A stretch of 64,000 bases of DNA from Azospirillum sp. TSH100 (GCF_004923295.1 NZ_CP039638.1:496001-560000), one strand, 5' to 3'; positions 53,984-64,000 are shown, counted from the stretch's first letter. The notes: generated by a model not told the origin, from the letters alone. Numbers and translations are program-made.

Positions 53984-54044
53984 TATATTTTCTCCTTGCG
54001 CAAATCCCTCGCCCGCATTTATATAGCGCTCACTACATTTTCTC
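53974..54044. promoter_or_regulatory. Twin BdcR operators in the bdcR-bdcA gap
   Basis: A 21-bp sequence occurs twice in the same orientation with three differences: 53974-53994 and 54024-54044. Each begins with an imperfect dyad, TAGCG-N2-CACTA, and continues TATATTTTCTC or TACATTTTCTC. The two dyads are 50 bp apart, one over each gene's start region. Confidence 0.72.
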
Positions 54045-54056
54045 AAGGAGCACATC

Positions 54057-54770
54057 ATGGGTGAGTTCACCGGCCGCAAGATCCTGGTCCTCGGCGGCAG
54101 CCGCGGCATCGGCAAGGCCATCGTCCGCCGCTTCGCCAAGGCCGGCGGTGCGGTCGCCTTCACCTATGCCGGGTCGAAGGACGCCGCCGAGGCGCTGGCC
54201 GCCGAAACCGGCGCGGAGGCCATCCAAACCGACAGCGCCGACCGCGACGCCCTGATCGCCACGGTGGCCGACCGCGGCGCGCTGGACGTGCTGGTCGTCA
54301 ATGCCGGCACGGCGATCCTCGGCGATCCGCTGACCTTCGATCCCGACGCCGTCGACCGGATGATCGACATCAACGTCCGCGCGCCCTACCACGCGGCGGT
54401 CGAAGCGGCCCGGCGCATGAATGACGGCGGGCGCATCATCGTCATCGGCTCGGTCAACGGCGACCGCATGCCGTTTGCCGGCGGGGCCGCCTATGCCCTG
54501 ACCAAATCGGCGGTCCAGGGCATGGTGCGCGGCCTCGCCCGCGATTTCGGCGACCGCGGCATCACCGTGAACGCGATCCAGCCGGGTCCGACCCACAGCG
54601 ACATGAACCCGGCCGACGGCCCGATGGCGCCCGCCATGCACGGCTTCATGGCGATCAAGCGCCACATCGACGCCGACGAGGTCGCCGAACTGACCGCCTA
54701 TGTCGCCGGCCCGCATGCCGCGATGATCACCGGCTCGTTCCAGACCATCGACGGCGGCTTCGGCGCCTGA
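54057..54770 (+). CDS. bdcA: SDR oxidoreductase, BdcA-like c-di-GMP-binding protein
   Basis: A 237-residue short-chain dehydrogenase-fold protein that closely follows E. coli BdcA along its length: GEFTGRKILVLGGSRGIGKAIVRRF, FTYAGSKDAAEALAAETGA, DSADRDA, LDVLVVNAG, INVRAPYHAAVEAARRM, IIVIGSVNGDRMPFAG, FQTIDGGFGA. E. coli BdcA is reported to bind c-di-GMP and promote biofilm dispersal. The catalytic Tyr/Lys (AAYALTKSAV) are intact, so an enzymatic role is also possible. AAGGAG precedes the ATG. Confidence 0.9.
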   Translation: MGEFTGRKILVLGGSRGIGKAIVRRFAKAGGAVAFTYAGSKDAAEALAAETGAEAIQTDSADRDALIATVADRGALDVLVVNAGTAILGDPLTFDPDAVDRMIDINVRAPYHAAVEAARRMNDGGRIIVIGSVNGDRMPFAGGAAYALTKSAVQGMVRGLARDFGDRGITVNAIQPGPTHSDMNPADGPMAPAMHGFMAIKRHIDADEVAELTAYVAGPHAAMITGSFQTIDGGFGA

Positions 54771-54777
54771 CGGCGAA

Positions 54778-55323
54778 TCAATGGAAGAGGCCGAAGGGGC
54801 GGTCCGGTCGGAACGCCCCTTCATGGGCCAGCAGCCAGCGCTTGCGCTCCATCCCGCCGCCATAGCCGGTCAGCGTTCCATCCGATCCGATCACCCGGTG
54901 ACAGGGCACGACGATGCCGACCGGGTTGGCGCCATTGGCATGCCCCGCCGCCCGCACCGCCGCCGGCCGCCCGGCCAGCACGGCAAGCTCGCGATAGCTG
55001 ACGGTGCCGCCACAGGGGATCCCGCGCAGCGCCGCCCACACCGCCCGTTGGAACGGCGTCCCGCCGGTGCGCACCGGCAGCCGGTCGATCACCGCAAGCT
55101 CGCCCGCGAAATAGGCATCCATCGCCCGAGTGAACCCGCCCGGATCACGGGACAGGCGCAGTTCGTAGCCGCCGGGATGGTGCAGGCGCAGCAGCCGGTG
55201 CAGCCGGTCCTCATGGTCGGTCCAGTCGATGGCGCGCAGGGCGCCGTCTTCATCCGCCACCACGATCAACTCGCCGATGGGCGTCGCGGTGCGGTCGATC
55301 AGCAGTCTGGAGACGGCGGACAT
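54778..55323 (-). CDS. ogt: Methylated-DNA-protein-cysteine methyltransferase
   Basis: A 181-residue suicide DNA-repair protein that removes O6-alkyl groups from guanine. The acceptor is Cys141 in NPVGIVVPCHRVIGSDG, with the helix-turn-helix and Arg finger in YRELAVLAGRPAAVRAAGHAN. It has an N-terminal alpha/beta domain like Ogt. The start at 55323 is chosen because the extended frame upstream has no homology. It is convergent with bdcA (7-bp gap) and divergent from preT. Confidence 0.93.
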   Translation of the reverse strand: MSAVSRLLIDRTATPIGELIVVADEDGALRAIDWTDHEDRLHRLLRLHHPGGYELRLSRDPGGFTRAMDAYFAGELAVIDRLPVRTGGTPFQRAVWAALRGIPCGGTVSYRELAVLAGRPAAVRAAGHANGANPVGIVVPCHRVIGSDGTLTGYGGGMERKRWLLAHEGAFRPDRPFGLFH

Positions 55324-55523
55324 CACGGCACCCCCTATCCCGGTCGCATAGGTGCGCTGCCAAATTTGAAGGCAGCGCACCTCCAACGCAACCCTTTGAT
55401 ACAACGCAATTTCCTGTTTCCGCGCTTGCGAATTCCCATGCGTTTCTTGCGTATCGCCGCGAAAAGAGGCGCCAAAAGGCTGAGTTGCGTGCAATCAGCA
55501 TGGCTGGCATGATGTGCCCATGC

Positions 55524-55565
55524 CTGTCCATACCGTCAGTTCTTGACCGAACAGTCAGCTTTTCC
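55524..55565 (+). promoter_or_regulatory. Upstream element with two RutR-like dyads, copy at preT
   Basis: Dyad 1 is CTGTCCATACCGTCAG (55524-55539); dyad 2 is TTGACCGAACAGTCAG (55543-55558), matching the E. coli RutR consensus at 10 of 14 fixed positions. Centres are 19 bp apart, as in the copy at 39497-39538. The block ends 36 bp before the -24 element. Confidence 0.75.
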
Positions 55566-55601
55566 GCCGCCCAACGCCGTTGGCAGTGCTGGTTGGTTCT
55601 C

Positions 55602-55618
55602 TTGGCACGCGGGTTGCT
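55602..55618 (+). promoter_or_regulatory. Sigma-54 promoter of the pyrimidine operon
   Basis: TTGGCACG-CGGG-TTGCT is a full match to YTGGCACG-N4-TTGCW, with GG and GC 10 bases apart. It lies 50 bp before the preT start. Confidence 0.85.
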
Positions 55619-55667
55619 GATGCTTCGGTAGACACGCCGCTCTGCGACCGAAGGGAAGCCATCCGCC

Positions 55668-56978
55668 ATGACCCTGATCGCTACGCTTGCCACCGCCGAA
55701 GATGACCGCGCCTCGCCCTACACCGACCTGACCCCGGCGATGACGCCGGTGCAGGCGCTGGCCGAGTCGAACCGCTGCCTGTTCTGCTACGACGCTCCCT
55801 GCATCAAGGCCTGTCCGACCGGCATCGACATTCCGGCCTTCATCCGCTCGATCGCCACCGGCAACCTGAAGGGGGCCGCGACGACGATCCTGTCGGAGAA
55901 CATCATGGGCGGCACCTGCGGCCGCGTCTGCCCGACCGAGACGCTGTGCGAACAGTCCTGCGTCCGCAACCGGGCGGAGGACCGCCCCGTCGCCATCGGC
56001 CGGCTGCAACGCCACGCCACCGACCGTCTCATTGACGGCGAACCGGCCCACCCCTTCGCCCGCGCCGCCGCCACCGGCAAGCGCGTCGCCGTGGTCGGCG
56101 CCGGTCCGGCGGGCCTGTCCTGCGCCCACCGCCTCGCCACCCTCGGCCATGAGGTGACGGTGTTCGAGGCGAAGGCGAAGTCCGGCGGCCTCAACGAATA
56201 CGGCCTCGCCCCCTACAAGATGGCCGACGATTTCGCCCAGCGCGAAGTCGCCTTCATCCTCGGCGTCGGCGGCATCAGCGTGGAGCATGGCCGCAGGCTG
56301 GGCGCCGACCTGTCGCTCCACAGCCTGCGCGCCGACTTCGATGCCGTCTTCCTCGGCGTCGGCCTGGGGTCCAACAACCGCCTCGGCATCCCCGGCGAGG
56401 AGCGCGCGGGCGTCGAGGACGCGACCGCCTTCATCGAGCGCGTCCGTCAGGCCCTCCCCGGCCAGCCGCCGGCGGTGGGGCGCAGCGTCGTGGTGATCGG
56501 CGGCGGAAACACCGCGGTGGACGCCGCCATCCAGGCCAAGCGCCTGGGTGCCGAGGACGTTACCCTGGTCTACCGCCGCGGCCGCGCCCAGATGGGCGCC
56601 ACCGGCTGGGAGCAGGAGCTGGCCCAGACCGAGGGCGTCGTCCTCAAGACCTTCGCCGCGCCGAAAGAGATCGGCGACACCACCATCACCTTCGAGCGCA
56701 CCCGCCTGACCGACGGCAAGCTGTCCGGCACCGGCGAGACCTTCACCCTCCAGGCCGACATGGTGCTGAAGGCGGTGGGGCAAAAGCTGTCGGCCGATGC
56801 CCTGTCCGGGCTGGAAATCACCGGCGGCAAGATCGCCATCGACAGCGCCTACCGCACGACGCTTGCCAAGGTCTGGGCCGGCGGCGATTGCGTCGCGACG
56901 GGCGAGGATCTGACGGTCCAGTCCGTGCAGGACGGCAAGCTCGCCGCCCTCGCCATCCACAGCCACCTGACCGCCTGA
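55668..56978 (+). CDS. preT: NAD(P)-dependent dihydropyrimidine dehydrogenase subunit PreT
   Basis: A 436-residue flavoprotein of the glutamate synthase small-subunit type. Cys-rich N-terminus for two [4Fe-4S] clusters (CLFCYDAPCIKACPTGIDIP and GGTCGRVCPTETLCEQSC), FAD motif VAVVGAGPAGLSCAHRLATLG, and NAD(P) motif VVVIGGGNTAVDAAIQAKRLG. With PreA it reduces uracil and thymine to 5,6-dihydro forms. It is the first gene of preT-preA-pydC-rutR-hydA and follows a sigma-54 promoter. Confidence 0.95.
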   Translation: MTLIATLATAEDDRASPYTDLTPAMTPVQALAESNRCLFCYDAPCIKACPTGIDIPAFIRSIATGNLKGAATTILSENIMGGTCGRVCPTETLCEQSCVRNRAEDRPVAIGRLQRHATDRLIDGEPAHPFARAAATGKRVAVVGAGPAGLSCAHRLATLGHEVTVFEAKAKSGGLNEYGLAPYKMADDFAQREVAFILGVGGISVEHGRRLGADLSLHSLRADFDAVFLGVGLGSNNRLGIPGEERAGVEDATAFIERVRQALPGQPPAVGRSVVVIGGGNTAVDAAIQAKRLGAEDVTLVYRRGRAQMGATGWEQELAQTEGVVLKTFAAPKEIGDTTITFERTRLTDGKLSGTGETFTLQADMVLKAVGQKLSADALSGLEITGGKIAIDSAYRTTLAKVWAGGDCVATGEDLTVQSVQDGKLAALAIHSHLTA

Positions 56979-56995
56979 GGAAAGGGAGCCACATC

Positions 56996-58282
56996 ATGGC
57001 CGATCTTCGCAGCACCATCGCCGGCATCCGCTCCCCCAACCCCTTCTGGCTGGCCTCCGCCCCGCCGACCGACAAGGCCTACAACGTCGTCCGCGCCTTC
57101 AAGGCGGGCTGGGGCGGCGTGGTGTGGAAGACGCTGGGCGAGGACCCGCCGGTGGTCAACGTCTCCAGCCGCTATGGCGCGCATCTCGACACCGACCGCC
57201 GGATGATCGGCTTCAACAACATCGAGCTGATCTCCGACCGGCCGCTCGCCGTGAATTTGCAGGAGATCATCGAGGTCAAGCGCGACTGGCCCGACCGCGC
57301 CATGGTCGTCTCGCTGATGGCCACCATGACGGAATCGGCCTGGGCCGGTCTCGCCCGCCGCATCGCCGAGACCGGGGCGGCCGACGGGCTGGAACTCAAC
57401 CTCGGCTGCCCGCACGGCATGTGCGAGCGCGGCATGGGCTCCGCCATCGGTCAGGTGCCGGAGATGGTGGAGCAGGTCACCCGCTGGGTGAAGAACGCCG
57501 TCAATCTGCCGGTGATCGTCAAGCTGACCCCGAACATCACCAACATCCTGTGGTCGGCGGAAGCGGCCAGGCGCGGCGGCGCCGACGCCATCTCGCTGAT
57601 CAACACGGTGAACTCCATCGTCGCGGTGGACCTCGACGCCATGGCCCCGACTCCGGTGGTCGACGGCAAGGGCAGCCACGGCGGCTATTGCGGCCCGGCG
57701 GTAAAGCCCATCGCGCTGAACATGGTGGCGGAGATCGCCCGCAACCCCGACACGCATGGCATGCCGGTCAGCGGCATCGGCGGCATCACCACATGGCGCG
57801 ACGCGGCGGAGTTCCTGGCGCTGGGCGCCACCAACGTGCAGGTCTGCACCGCCGCCATGACCTACGGCTTCAAGATCGTCGAGGACATGATCGGCGGCCT
57901 GTCCAACTGGATGGACGGGAAGGGATACCGGACGCTGGACGAGTTGAGCGGGCGGGCGGTGCGCAACGTCGTCAACTGGAACGACCTGAACATGAACTTC
58001 TCGACCAAGGCGGTGATCGACCCCGCCTTGTGCATCGATTGCGGCCGCTGCCACATCGTCTGCGAGGACACCTCGCACCAGGCGATCCGCATCGACCAGG
58101 GAGAGGGCCGCCGCGTCTTCACCGTGGTCAACGAGGAGTGCGTCGGCTGCAACCTGTGCAGCCATGTCTGCCCGGTGCCGGACTGCATCACCATGGTGCC
58201 GGAGCAGACCGACCTGCCCTACGTCACCTGGCCCAACGACGCCCGCAACCCGATGCGCGTCCCAGAAGCCGCCGCCGAATAA
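56996..58282 (+). CDS. preA: NAD-dependent dihydropyrimidine dehydrogenase subunit PreA
   Basis: A 428-residue FMN subunit. The TIM-barrel part (FWLASAPPTDKAYNVVRAFKAGWGGVVWKTLG; GLELNLGCPHGMCERGMGSAIG with the catalytic Cys; VSGIGGITTWRDAAEFLALGA) is followed by two [4Fe-4S] motifs (CIDCGRCHIVCEDT and CVGCNLCSHVCPVPDC). The ATG at 56996 has AAAGGGAG upstream and is 17 bp after preT. Confidence 0.96.
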   Translation: MADLRSTIAGIRSPNPFWLASAPPTDKAYNVVRAFKAGWGGVVWKTLGEDPPVVNVSSRYGAHLDTDRRMIGFNNIELISDRPLAVNLQEIIEVKRDWPDRAMVVSLMATMTESAWAGLARRIAETGAADGLELNLGCPHGMCERGMGSAIGQVPEMVEQVTRWVKNAVNLPVIVKLTPNITNILWSAEAARRGGADAISLINTVNSIVAVDLDAMAPTPVVDGKGSHGGYCGPAVKPIALNMVAEIARNPDTHGMPVSGIGGITTWRDAAEFLALGATNVQVCTAAMTYGFKIVEDMIGGLSNWMDGKGYRTLDELSGRAVRNVVNWNDLNMNFSTKAVIDPALCIDCGRCHIVCEDTSHQAIRIDQGEGRRVFTVVNEECVGCNLCSHVCPVPDCITMVPEQTDLPYVTWPNDARNPMRVPEAAAE

Positions 58283-58319
58283 GAACGCTGCACGACAACG
58301 ACGTTCAGGAGAGAGCAAC

Positions 58320-59603
58320 ATGTCCACCCCGCAGAATGTCGCCGTGAACGGCTCGCGCCTGTGGCAGAGCCTGATGGACATGGCGCAGATCGGCGCCACG
58401 CCCAAGGGCGGCGTGTGCCGGCTGGCGCTGACCGACCTCGACAAACAGGGCCGCGACCTGTTCGTGCGCTGGTGCGAGGAGGCCGGCTGCACGGTCTCCG
58501 TCGACAGGATGGGCAACATCTTCGCCCGCCGCCCCGGCCGCGACGACAGCCTGCCCCCGGTCATCATGGGCAGCCATCTCGACAGCCAGCCGACCGGCGG
58601 CAAGTATGACGGCGTCTATGGCGTGCTGGCCGGGCTGGAGGTGGTGCGCAGCCTGAACGACATGAACTACGTCACCGAGGCCCCGGTGGAGGTCGCGGTC
58701 TGGACCAACGAGGAGGGCTCGCGCTTCGCCCCGGCCATGGTGTCGTCCGGCGTCTTCGCCGGGGTGTTCGACCTGGAGTACGGCCTGTCGCGCGCCGACC
58801 TCGACGGCAAGACGATGGGCGAGGAATTGGCCCGCATCGGCTATGCCGGCGACCGGGAGGTGGGGGGCCGCAAGGTCGGCGCCTATTTCGAGGCCCACAT
58901 CGAGCAGGGGCCGATCCTGGAGGCCGAGGGCAAGACCATCGGCGTCGTCACCGACTGTCAGGGCCAGCGCTGGTACGAGATCACCTTCACCGGCCAGGAG
59001 GCCCATGCCGGCCCGACCCCGATGGTCCGCCGCAAGGACGCCCTGCTGGGCGCCGCCCGCGTGGTGGATGCGGTCAACCGCATCGGCATGAAATACGGCC
59101 CGCTCGCCTGCGCCACGGTGGGTCTGATGCAGATCCACCCCAACAGCCGCAACGTCATCCCCGGCCGCGTCTTCTTCACCGTCGATTTCCGCCACCCGGA
59201 CGATGCCATCCTCGCCGCCATGGATGGCGAGCTGCGCGTCGAGGTGGAGCGCATCGCCGGCGAGATCGGGCTGGAGAGCGACTTCAAGCAGATCTGGTAC
59301 TACGCCCCGATCAGGTTCGACGAGAACTGCGTCGCCGCCGTCCGCAAGGGGGTGGAGCGCACCGGCCACAGCTTCCGCGACATCGTGTCGGGCGCCGGCC
59401 ACGACGCCTGTTACCTGTCCAAGGTCGCGCCGACAGGCATGGTCTTCATCCCCTGCATCGACGGCATCAGCCACAACGAGGTCGAGGAGACGACCCCTGA
59501 ATGGTCGACCGCCGGCTGCGAGGTGCTGCTGCACGCCGTGCTCGACCGCGCGAATGCGATGGCCGAAGCTAGCCCTCTCCCCCCCGGGGAGAGGGTTGGG
59601 TGA
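58320..59603 (+). CDS. pydC: Zn-dependent N-carbamoyl-beta-alanine amidohydrolase (M20 family)
   Basis: A 427-residue amidase of the hydantoinase/carbamoylase class. Metal ligands: GSHLDSQPTGGKYDGVYGVLAGLEV (His, Asp), WTNEEGSRFAP (Glu), EAHIEQGPIL (His) and GISHNEVEET (His). In this operon it should hydrolyse N-carbamoyl-beta-alanine to beta-alanine, CO2 and ammonia, the last step. The C-terminal LPPGERVG is encoded by the left arm of a palindromic repeat, so the native end is probably near AMAEA. ATG at 58320 follows AGGAGAG. Confidence 0.9.
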   Translation: MSTPQNVAVNGSRLWQSLMDMAQIGATPKGGVCRLALTDLDKQGRDLFVRWCEEAGCTVSVDRMGNIFARRPGRDDSLPPVIMGSHLDSQPTGGKYDGVYGVLAGLEVVRSLNDMNYVTEAPVEVAVWTNEEGSRFAPAMVSSGVFAGVFDLEYGLSRADLDGKTMGEELARIGYAGDREVGGRKVGAYFEAHIEQGPILEAEGKTIGVVTDCQGQRWYEITFTGQEAHAGPTPMVRRKDALLGAARVVDAVNRIGMKYGPLACATVGLMQIHPNSRNVIPGRVFFTVDFRHPDDAILAAMDGELRVEVERIAGEIGLESDFKQIWYYAPIRFDENCVAAVRKGVERTGHSFRDIVSGAGHDACYLSKVAPTGMVFIPCIDGISHNEVEETTPEWSTAGCEVLLHAVLDRANAMAEASPLPPGERVG

Positions 59604-59742
59604 GGGGGAGGCGCGGCAGGGTTTCCACAAAGATCCCGCAACGCATCCCCCTCACCCTGACCCTCTCCCCGCTATCGGCGGACCTATGGTCCGCCTGTCG
59701 CGTCAGCGCAAACGAAGTTTGCGCGTGAGCGGGGGGAGAGGG
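59573..59742. repeat. Palindromic repeat with nested hairpins at the 3' end of pydC
   Basis: Related to 35271-35411: a left arm (59573-59609) and a right arm (59645-59670, resuming 59730-59742). The right arm is split by a 59-bp insert holding two perfect 8-bp-stem hairpins: GGCGGACC-TAT-GGTCCGCC (59677-59695) and GCGCAAAC-GAA-GTTTGCGC (59706-59724). Confidence 0.85.
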
Positions 59743-59779
59743 GACCAGTCCCGGCAATGAACGAGTGGTTACGAAAGCG

Positions 59780-61947
<2,168 letters not shown>

Positions 61948-61952
61948 GCAGA

Positions 61953-61987
61953 AAAGCTCCCTCTCCCGTCCCGGGAGAGGGAGCTTT
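61953..61987. terminator. Strong bidirectional terminator between hydA and the RTX gene
   Basis: A perfect 16-bp stem (AAAGCTCCCTCTCCCG / CGGGAGAGGGAGCTTT) with a 3-base loop (TCC). A-tracts on one side and T-tracts on the other suit both convergent transcripts. Confidence 0.88.
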
Positions 61988-61995
61988 CCCTCCAA

Positions 61996-64000
61996 TCACC
62001 CCACCGAGCTGGCGAACAGGAAGTTCTCCGACGTCAGGCTGCTGCGGTCGACGCCCATCAGCTTGATCGAGTTGAAGGCGCCGAGGTCGATCGACAGGTC
62101 GGCGCCGTCCTGGGTCGAGTGGGTCAGCACGTCGTTCAGGCTGGTGAAGCCGCTGATGCTGCGGATGTCGATCACGTCGCCGCCGCTGCCGGCCTGGAAG
62201 TCGCCGATGCAGTCCCAGCCGTCGCTGGCATGCTGGACGAAGGTGTCGCGCCCGGCGCCGCCGATCATGTAGTCGTTGCCGGCATTGCCGGTGATCGTGT
62301 CGTTGCCGCTGCCGCCGGCCAGATACTCGCCGGCCGAGGTGCCGGTGATGGTCTGGCCCGGCGTGCCGCCGGTCGAGCCGCCAGTGGAGCCGCCGGTGCC
62401 CCCGCCCGTGCTGCCGGTGGTCGCGGTGAAGGAGAAATTGGCGGCGGTCAGGCTGCTGCGGTTGACGTTGGCCAGGATGGCGCTGTTGTTGTTGTCGAAA
62501 TTCACGACGGTGTTGGCGCCGTCCTGCACGGTGACGGCCATCACCGAGGCGAAGTCCTTGAACCCGCTCCAGCCCGCGACGTTCAGCACGTCACCGCCGC
62601 TGCCGGCCTGGAAGTCGCCGATATAGTCCCAGCCGTCGCCCGGCTTGAAGACGAAGCTGTCGCTGCCGCCGCCGCCAGTCATGTAATCGTTGCCGGCGTT
62701 GCTGATGATGGTGTCGTTGCCGCTGCCGCCGGCCAGATAGTCGCGGCCGTCGGTGCCGGTCAGCGTCTGGCCGCCGGTGCTGCCCGTCCCGCCTCCGGTG
62801 CCGCCGCCGGTATCGCCGCCGCCGGTCGAACCGCCACCCTGGCCCAGCGTGATGGTGTTGCCGGACAGGCTGATGCTGGACGCGGCAAAGCTGCCGGCAA
62901 TGCGCAGCGTCAGGTCCGACCCGGCGGTGGCGTCGAGCCCGACATGGACCAGCGTGACGCCGTTCACCGTCTCCGCCTGGACATGGCCGGCGGTCAGCGT
63001 GCTGCCGTTGCCGCTGCCGACCGGTCCGGACAGTGACGCGCCGACAATGGCGAAGGCGTCGCCGGTGGTGGCGCCGGTGATGCTGCCGAAGCCGTTGCCC
63101 TGGGCCGCCGTCATCGTGACGGTGTGGCGCTGGCTGCCGGTCAGGGCCAGCGTCTCGACGCTGGTCAGCGTCATGCCGCTGATGTCGATCTTCGGCGAGG
63201 CGACGTCGGTGTAATATTCCAGATTGTAGCCGTTGTAGCTGGTCAGATTGTCCGACCGCAGCTCCAGCGTGTCGGTGCCGGCGCCGCCGTCGAAGCTGAC
63301 GGTGCCGGCATCGTACTGGCTGACCACGATGTAGCGGTCGTTGCCGGCATCGCCATAGATCAGATCGTTCTGCGTCTGGGCATAACTGCCCGAGCTGACG
63401 ATGCCGGCGAGGATGGTGTCGTCGCCGTCGCCGCCATAGACGGTGTCGCGCTCCCAATCACCCTTCAGCAGGTCGTTGCCGGCATCGCCATAGATCAGAT
63501 CGGCCCCGCCGCCGCCGGCCACCGTGTCGTTGCCGAGTTCGCCGTGAAGCTGGTCGTTGTCGGCGCGGCCGTACATCAGGTCGTTGCCGCCGCCGCCGAA
63601 GACGGTGTCGTTGCCGTCGCCGGCCTCCAGCGTGTCGTTGCCGGCCCCGCCATGCTCCAGGTCGTTGCCGCCATGGCCCCAGAACCAGACGGCGGTGTCG
63701 CCGGCGGTCAGGCTGTCGGCATGCTCCGACCCGACCCAGCGCTGGATATCGACGAAGGTATCGCCGGCCGCCTCGCCGGTGTTGTTGGCGCCGTTGGTCA
63801 GATCCAGCGTGATGCCGGTGGTGGCGTTCTCGTAGGTGACGATGTTGAAGCCGCTGCCGCCGACATAATGGTCGGCGCCCAGACCGCCATTCATGGTGTC
63901 GCCGGCCGCCTGACCGCTGTTGCCGCCGCCGACCAGCGTGTCGTCGCCCAGCCCGCCGATCAGGCTGTCGTTGCCGGTGCCGCCGACGATGCTGTCGTTG
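61996..64000 (-). CDS. Large RTX-type calcium-binding protein, C-terminal part (cut by window edge)
   Basis: At least 668 residues are visible and the frame is still open at 64000, so the N-terminus is missing. From the edge inwards come many nonapeptide repeats of the GGxGNDxL type (GGTGNDSLIGGLGDDTLVGG, GGNDLEHGGAGNDTLEAGDGNDTVFGG), which bind Ca2+ as a beta-roll. A non-repeat region (about 62870-63300) follows, then two tandem ~115-residue modules, each TGT..YLAGGSGNDTI...AGNDYM.GG..D.F...DGWD.IGDFQAGSGGDV...SSLT..NF. Gly/Thr/Ser linkers separate them. Secretion by a type I system through the C-terminus is expected for the family. Confidence 0.9.
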   Translation of the reverse strand, partial: NDSIVGGTGNDSLIGGLGDDTLVGGGNSGQAAGDTMNGGLGADHYVGGSGFNIVTYENATTGITLDLTNGANNTGEAAGDTFVDIQRWVGSEHADSLTAGDTAVWFWGHGGNDLEHGGAGNDTLEAGDGNDTVFGGGGNDLMYGRADNDQLHGELGNDTVAGGGGADLIYGDAGNDLLKGDWERDTVYGGDGDDTILAGIVSSGSYAQTQNDLIYGDAGNDRYIVVSQYDAGTVSFDGGAGTDTLELRSDNLTSYNGYNLEYYTDVASPKIDISGMTLTSVETLALTGSQRHTVTMTAAQGNGFGSITGATTGDAFAIVGASLSGPVGSGNGSTLTAGHVQAETVNGVTLVHVGLDATAGSDLTLRIAGSFAASSISLSGNTITLGQGGGSTGGGDTGGGTGGGTGSTGGQTLTGTDGRDYLAGGSGNDTIISNAGNDYMTGGGGSDSFVFKPGDGWDYIGDFQAGSGGDVLNVAGWSGFKDFASVMAVTVQDGANTVVNFDNNNSAILANVNRSSLTAANFSFTATTGSTGGGTGGSTGGSTGGTPGQTITGTSAGEYLAGGSGNDTITGNAGNDYMIGGAGRDTFVQHASDGWDCIGDFQAGSGGDVIDIRSISGFTSLNDVLTHSTQDGADLSIDLGAFNSIKLMGVDRSSLTSENFLFASSVG

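Larger units (their letters stand above)
55324..55667 (+). promoter_or_regulatory. Control region upstream of preT
   Basis: No gene is present in this 344-bp gap. It contains the 42-bp upstream element (55524-55565), a consensus sigma-54 promoter (55602-55618) and, further left, an AT-richer stretch with TTGCGTGCAA near 55483 that could be part of the ogt promoter or another binding site. Confidence 0.7.

Noticed and set aside
62300-64000. Dense short repeats that could be taken for a CRISPR array
   Set aside because: The repeats keep one reading frame and encode GGxGxD nonapeptides and Gly/Ser linkers of an RTX protein; there are no constant repeats with unique spacers.

Overview
The window is GC-rich, densely packed alphaproteobacterial DNA. 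Gene content and style (paa, reductive pyrimidine and hexuronate catabolism; EcfG-type promoters; many two-component proteins; intergenic palindromic repeats) suggest Azospirillum or a close Rhodospirillales relative. This is an inference; no rRNA is present to confirm it. I see no tRNA, rRNA, IS element, prophage or CRISPR array.

Layout. 1-10.4 kb: signalling and envelope genes: a cut-off NarL-type regulator, a CheY-like protein overlapping an HD-GYP c-di-GMP phosphodiesterase, gamma-glutamyltranspeptidase, a DUF2892 protein behind an EcfG-type promoter, a hybrid kinase, an EamA exporter, a SnoaL-like protein and a lipoprotein. 10.5-19.2 kb: dnaE with two overlapping downstream genes, a MarR regulator, rimO, an HNH nuclease and small proteins. 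19.2-27.1 kb: a soluble NIT-domain chemoreceptor, OsmC, a binding protein paired with a hybrid kinase, and a Crp/Fnr regulator behind an EcfG-type promoter. 27.4-38.5 kb: phenylacetate operon paaABCDE-N-G-H-I-J-K with an FNR-like box in its promoter and an array of hairpins at its end. 38.6-43.6 kb: marC and a four-gene ABC importer. 43.6-53.4 kb: hexuronate/pectin-sugar cluster (two GntR paralogues, mgsA, kduI, kduD, kdgF, uxaC, uxaA, an EamA transporter, kdgK), tied together by four copies of a near-palindromic AT-rich operator. 53.4-55.3 kb: bdcR/bdcA pair and ogt. 55.5-61.9 kb: reductive pyrimidine operon preT-preA-pydC-rutR-hydA. 62-64 kb: C-terminal part of a large RTX (GGxGxD repeat) protein running off the window.

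How parts work together. The strongest new signal is that the ABC importer (39.6 kb) and the pyrimidine operon (55.7 kb), 16 kb apart, share the same promoter design: a sigma-54 -24/-12 element preceded by a 42-bp block identical at 33 positions and holding two RutR-like dyads 19 bp apart. This predicts that the otherwise anonymous importer carries a pyrimidine or its breakdown product. The hexuronate operators similarly define a local regulon that includes methylglyoxal synthase. A GC-rich palindromic repeat has run into the 3' ends of paaH and pydC and now encodes their last residues.
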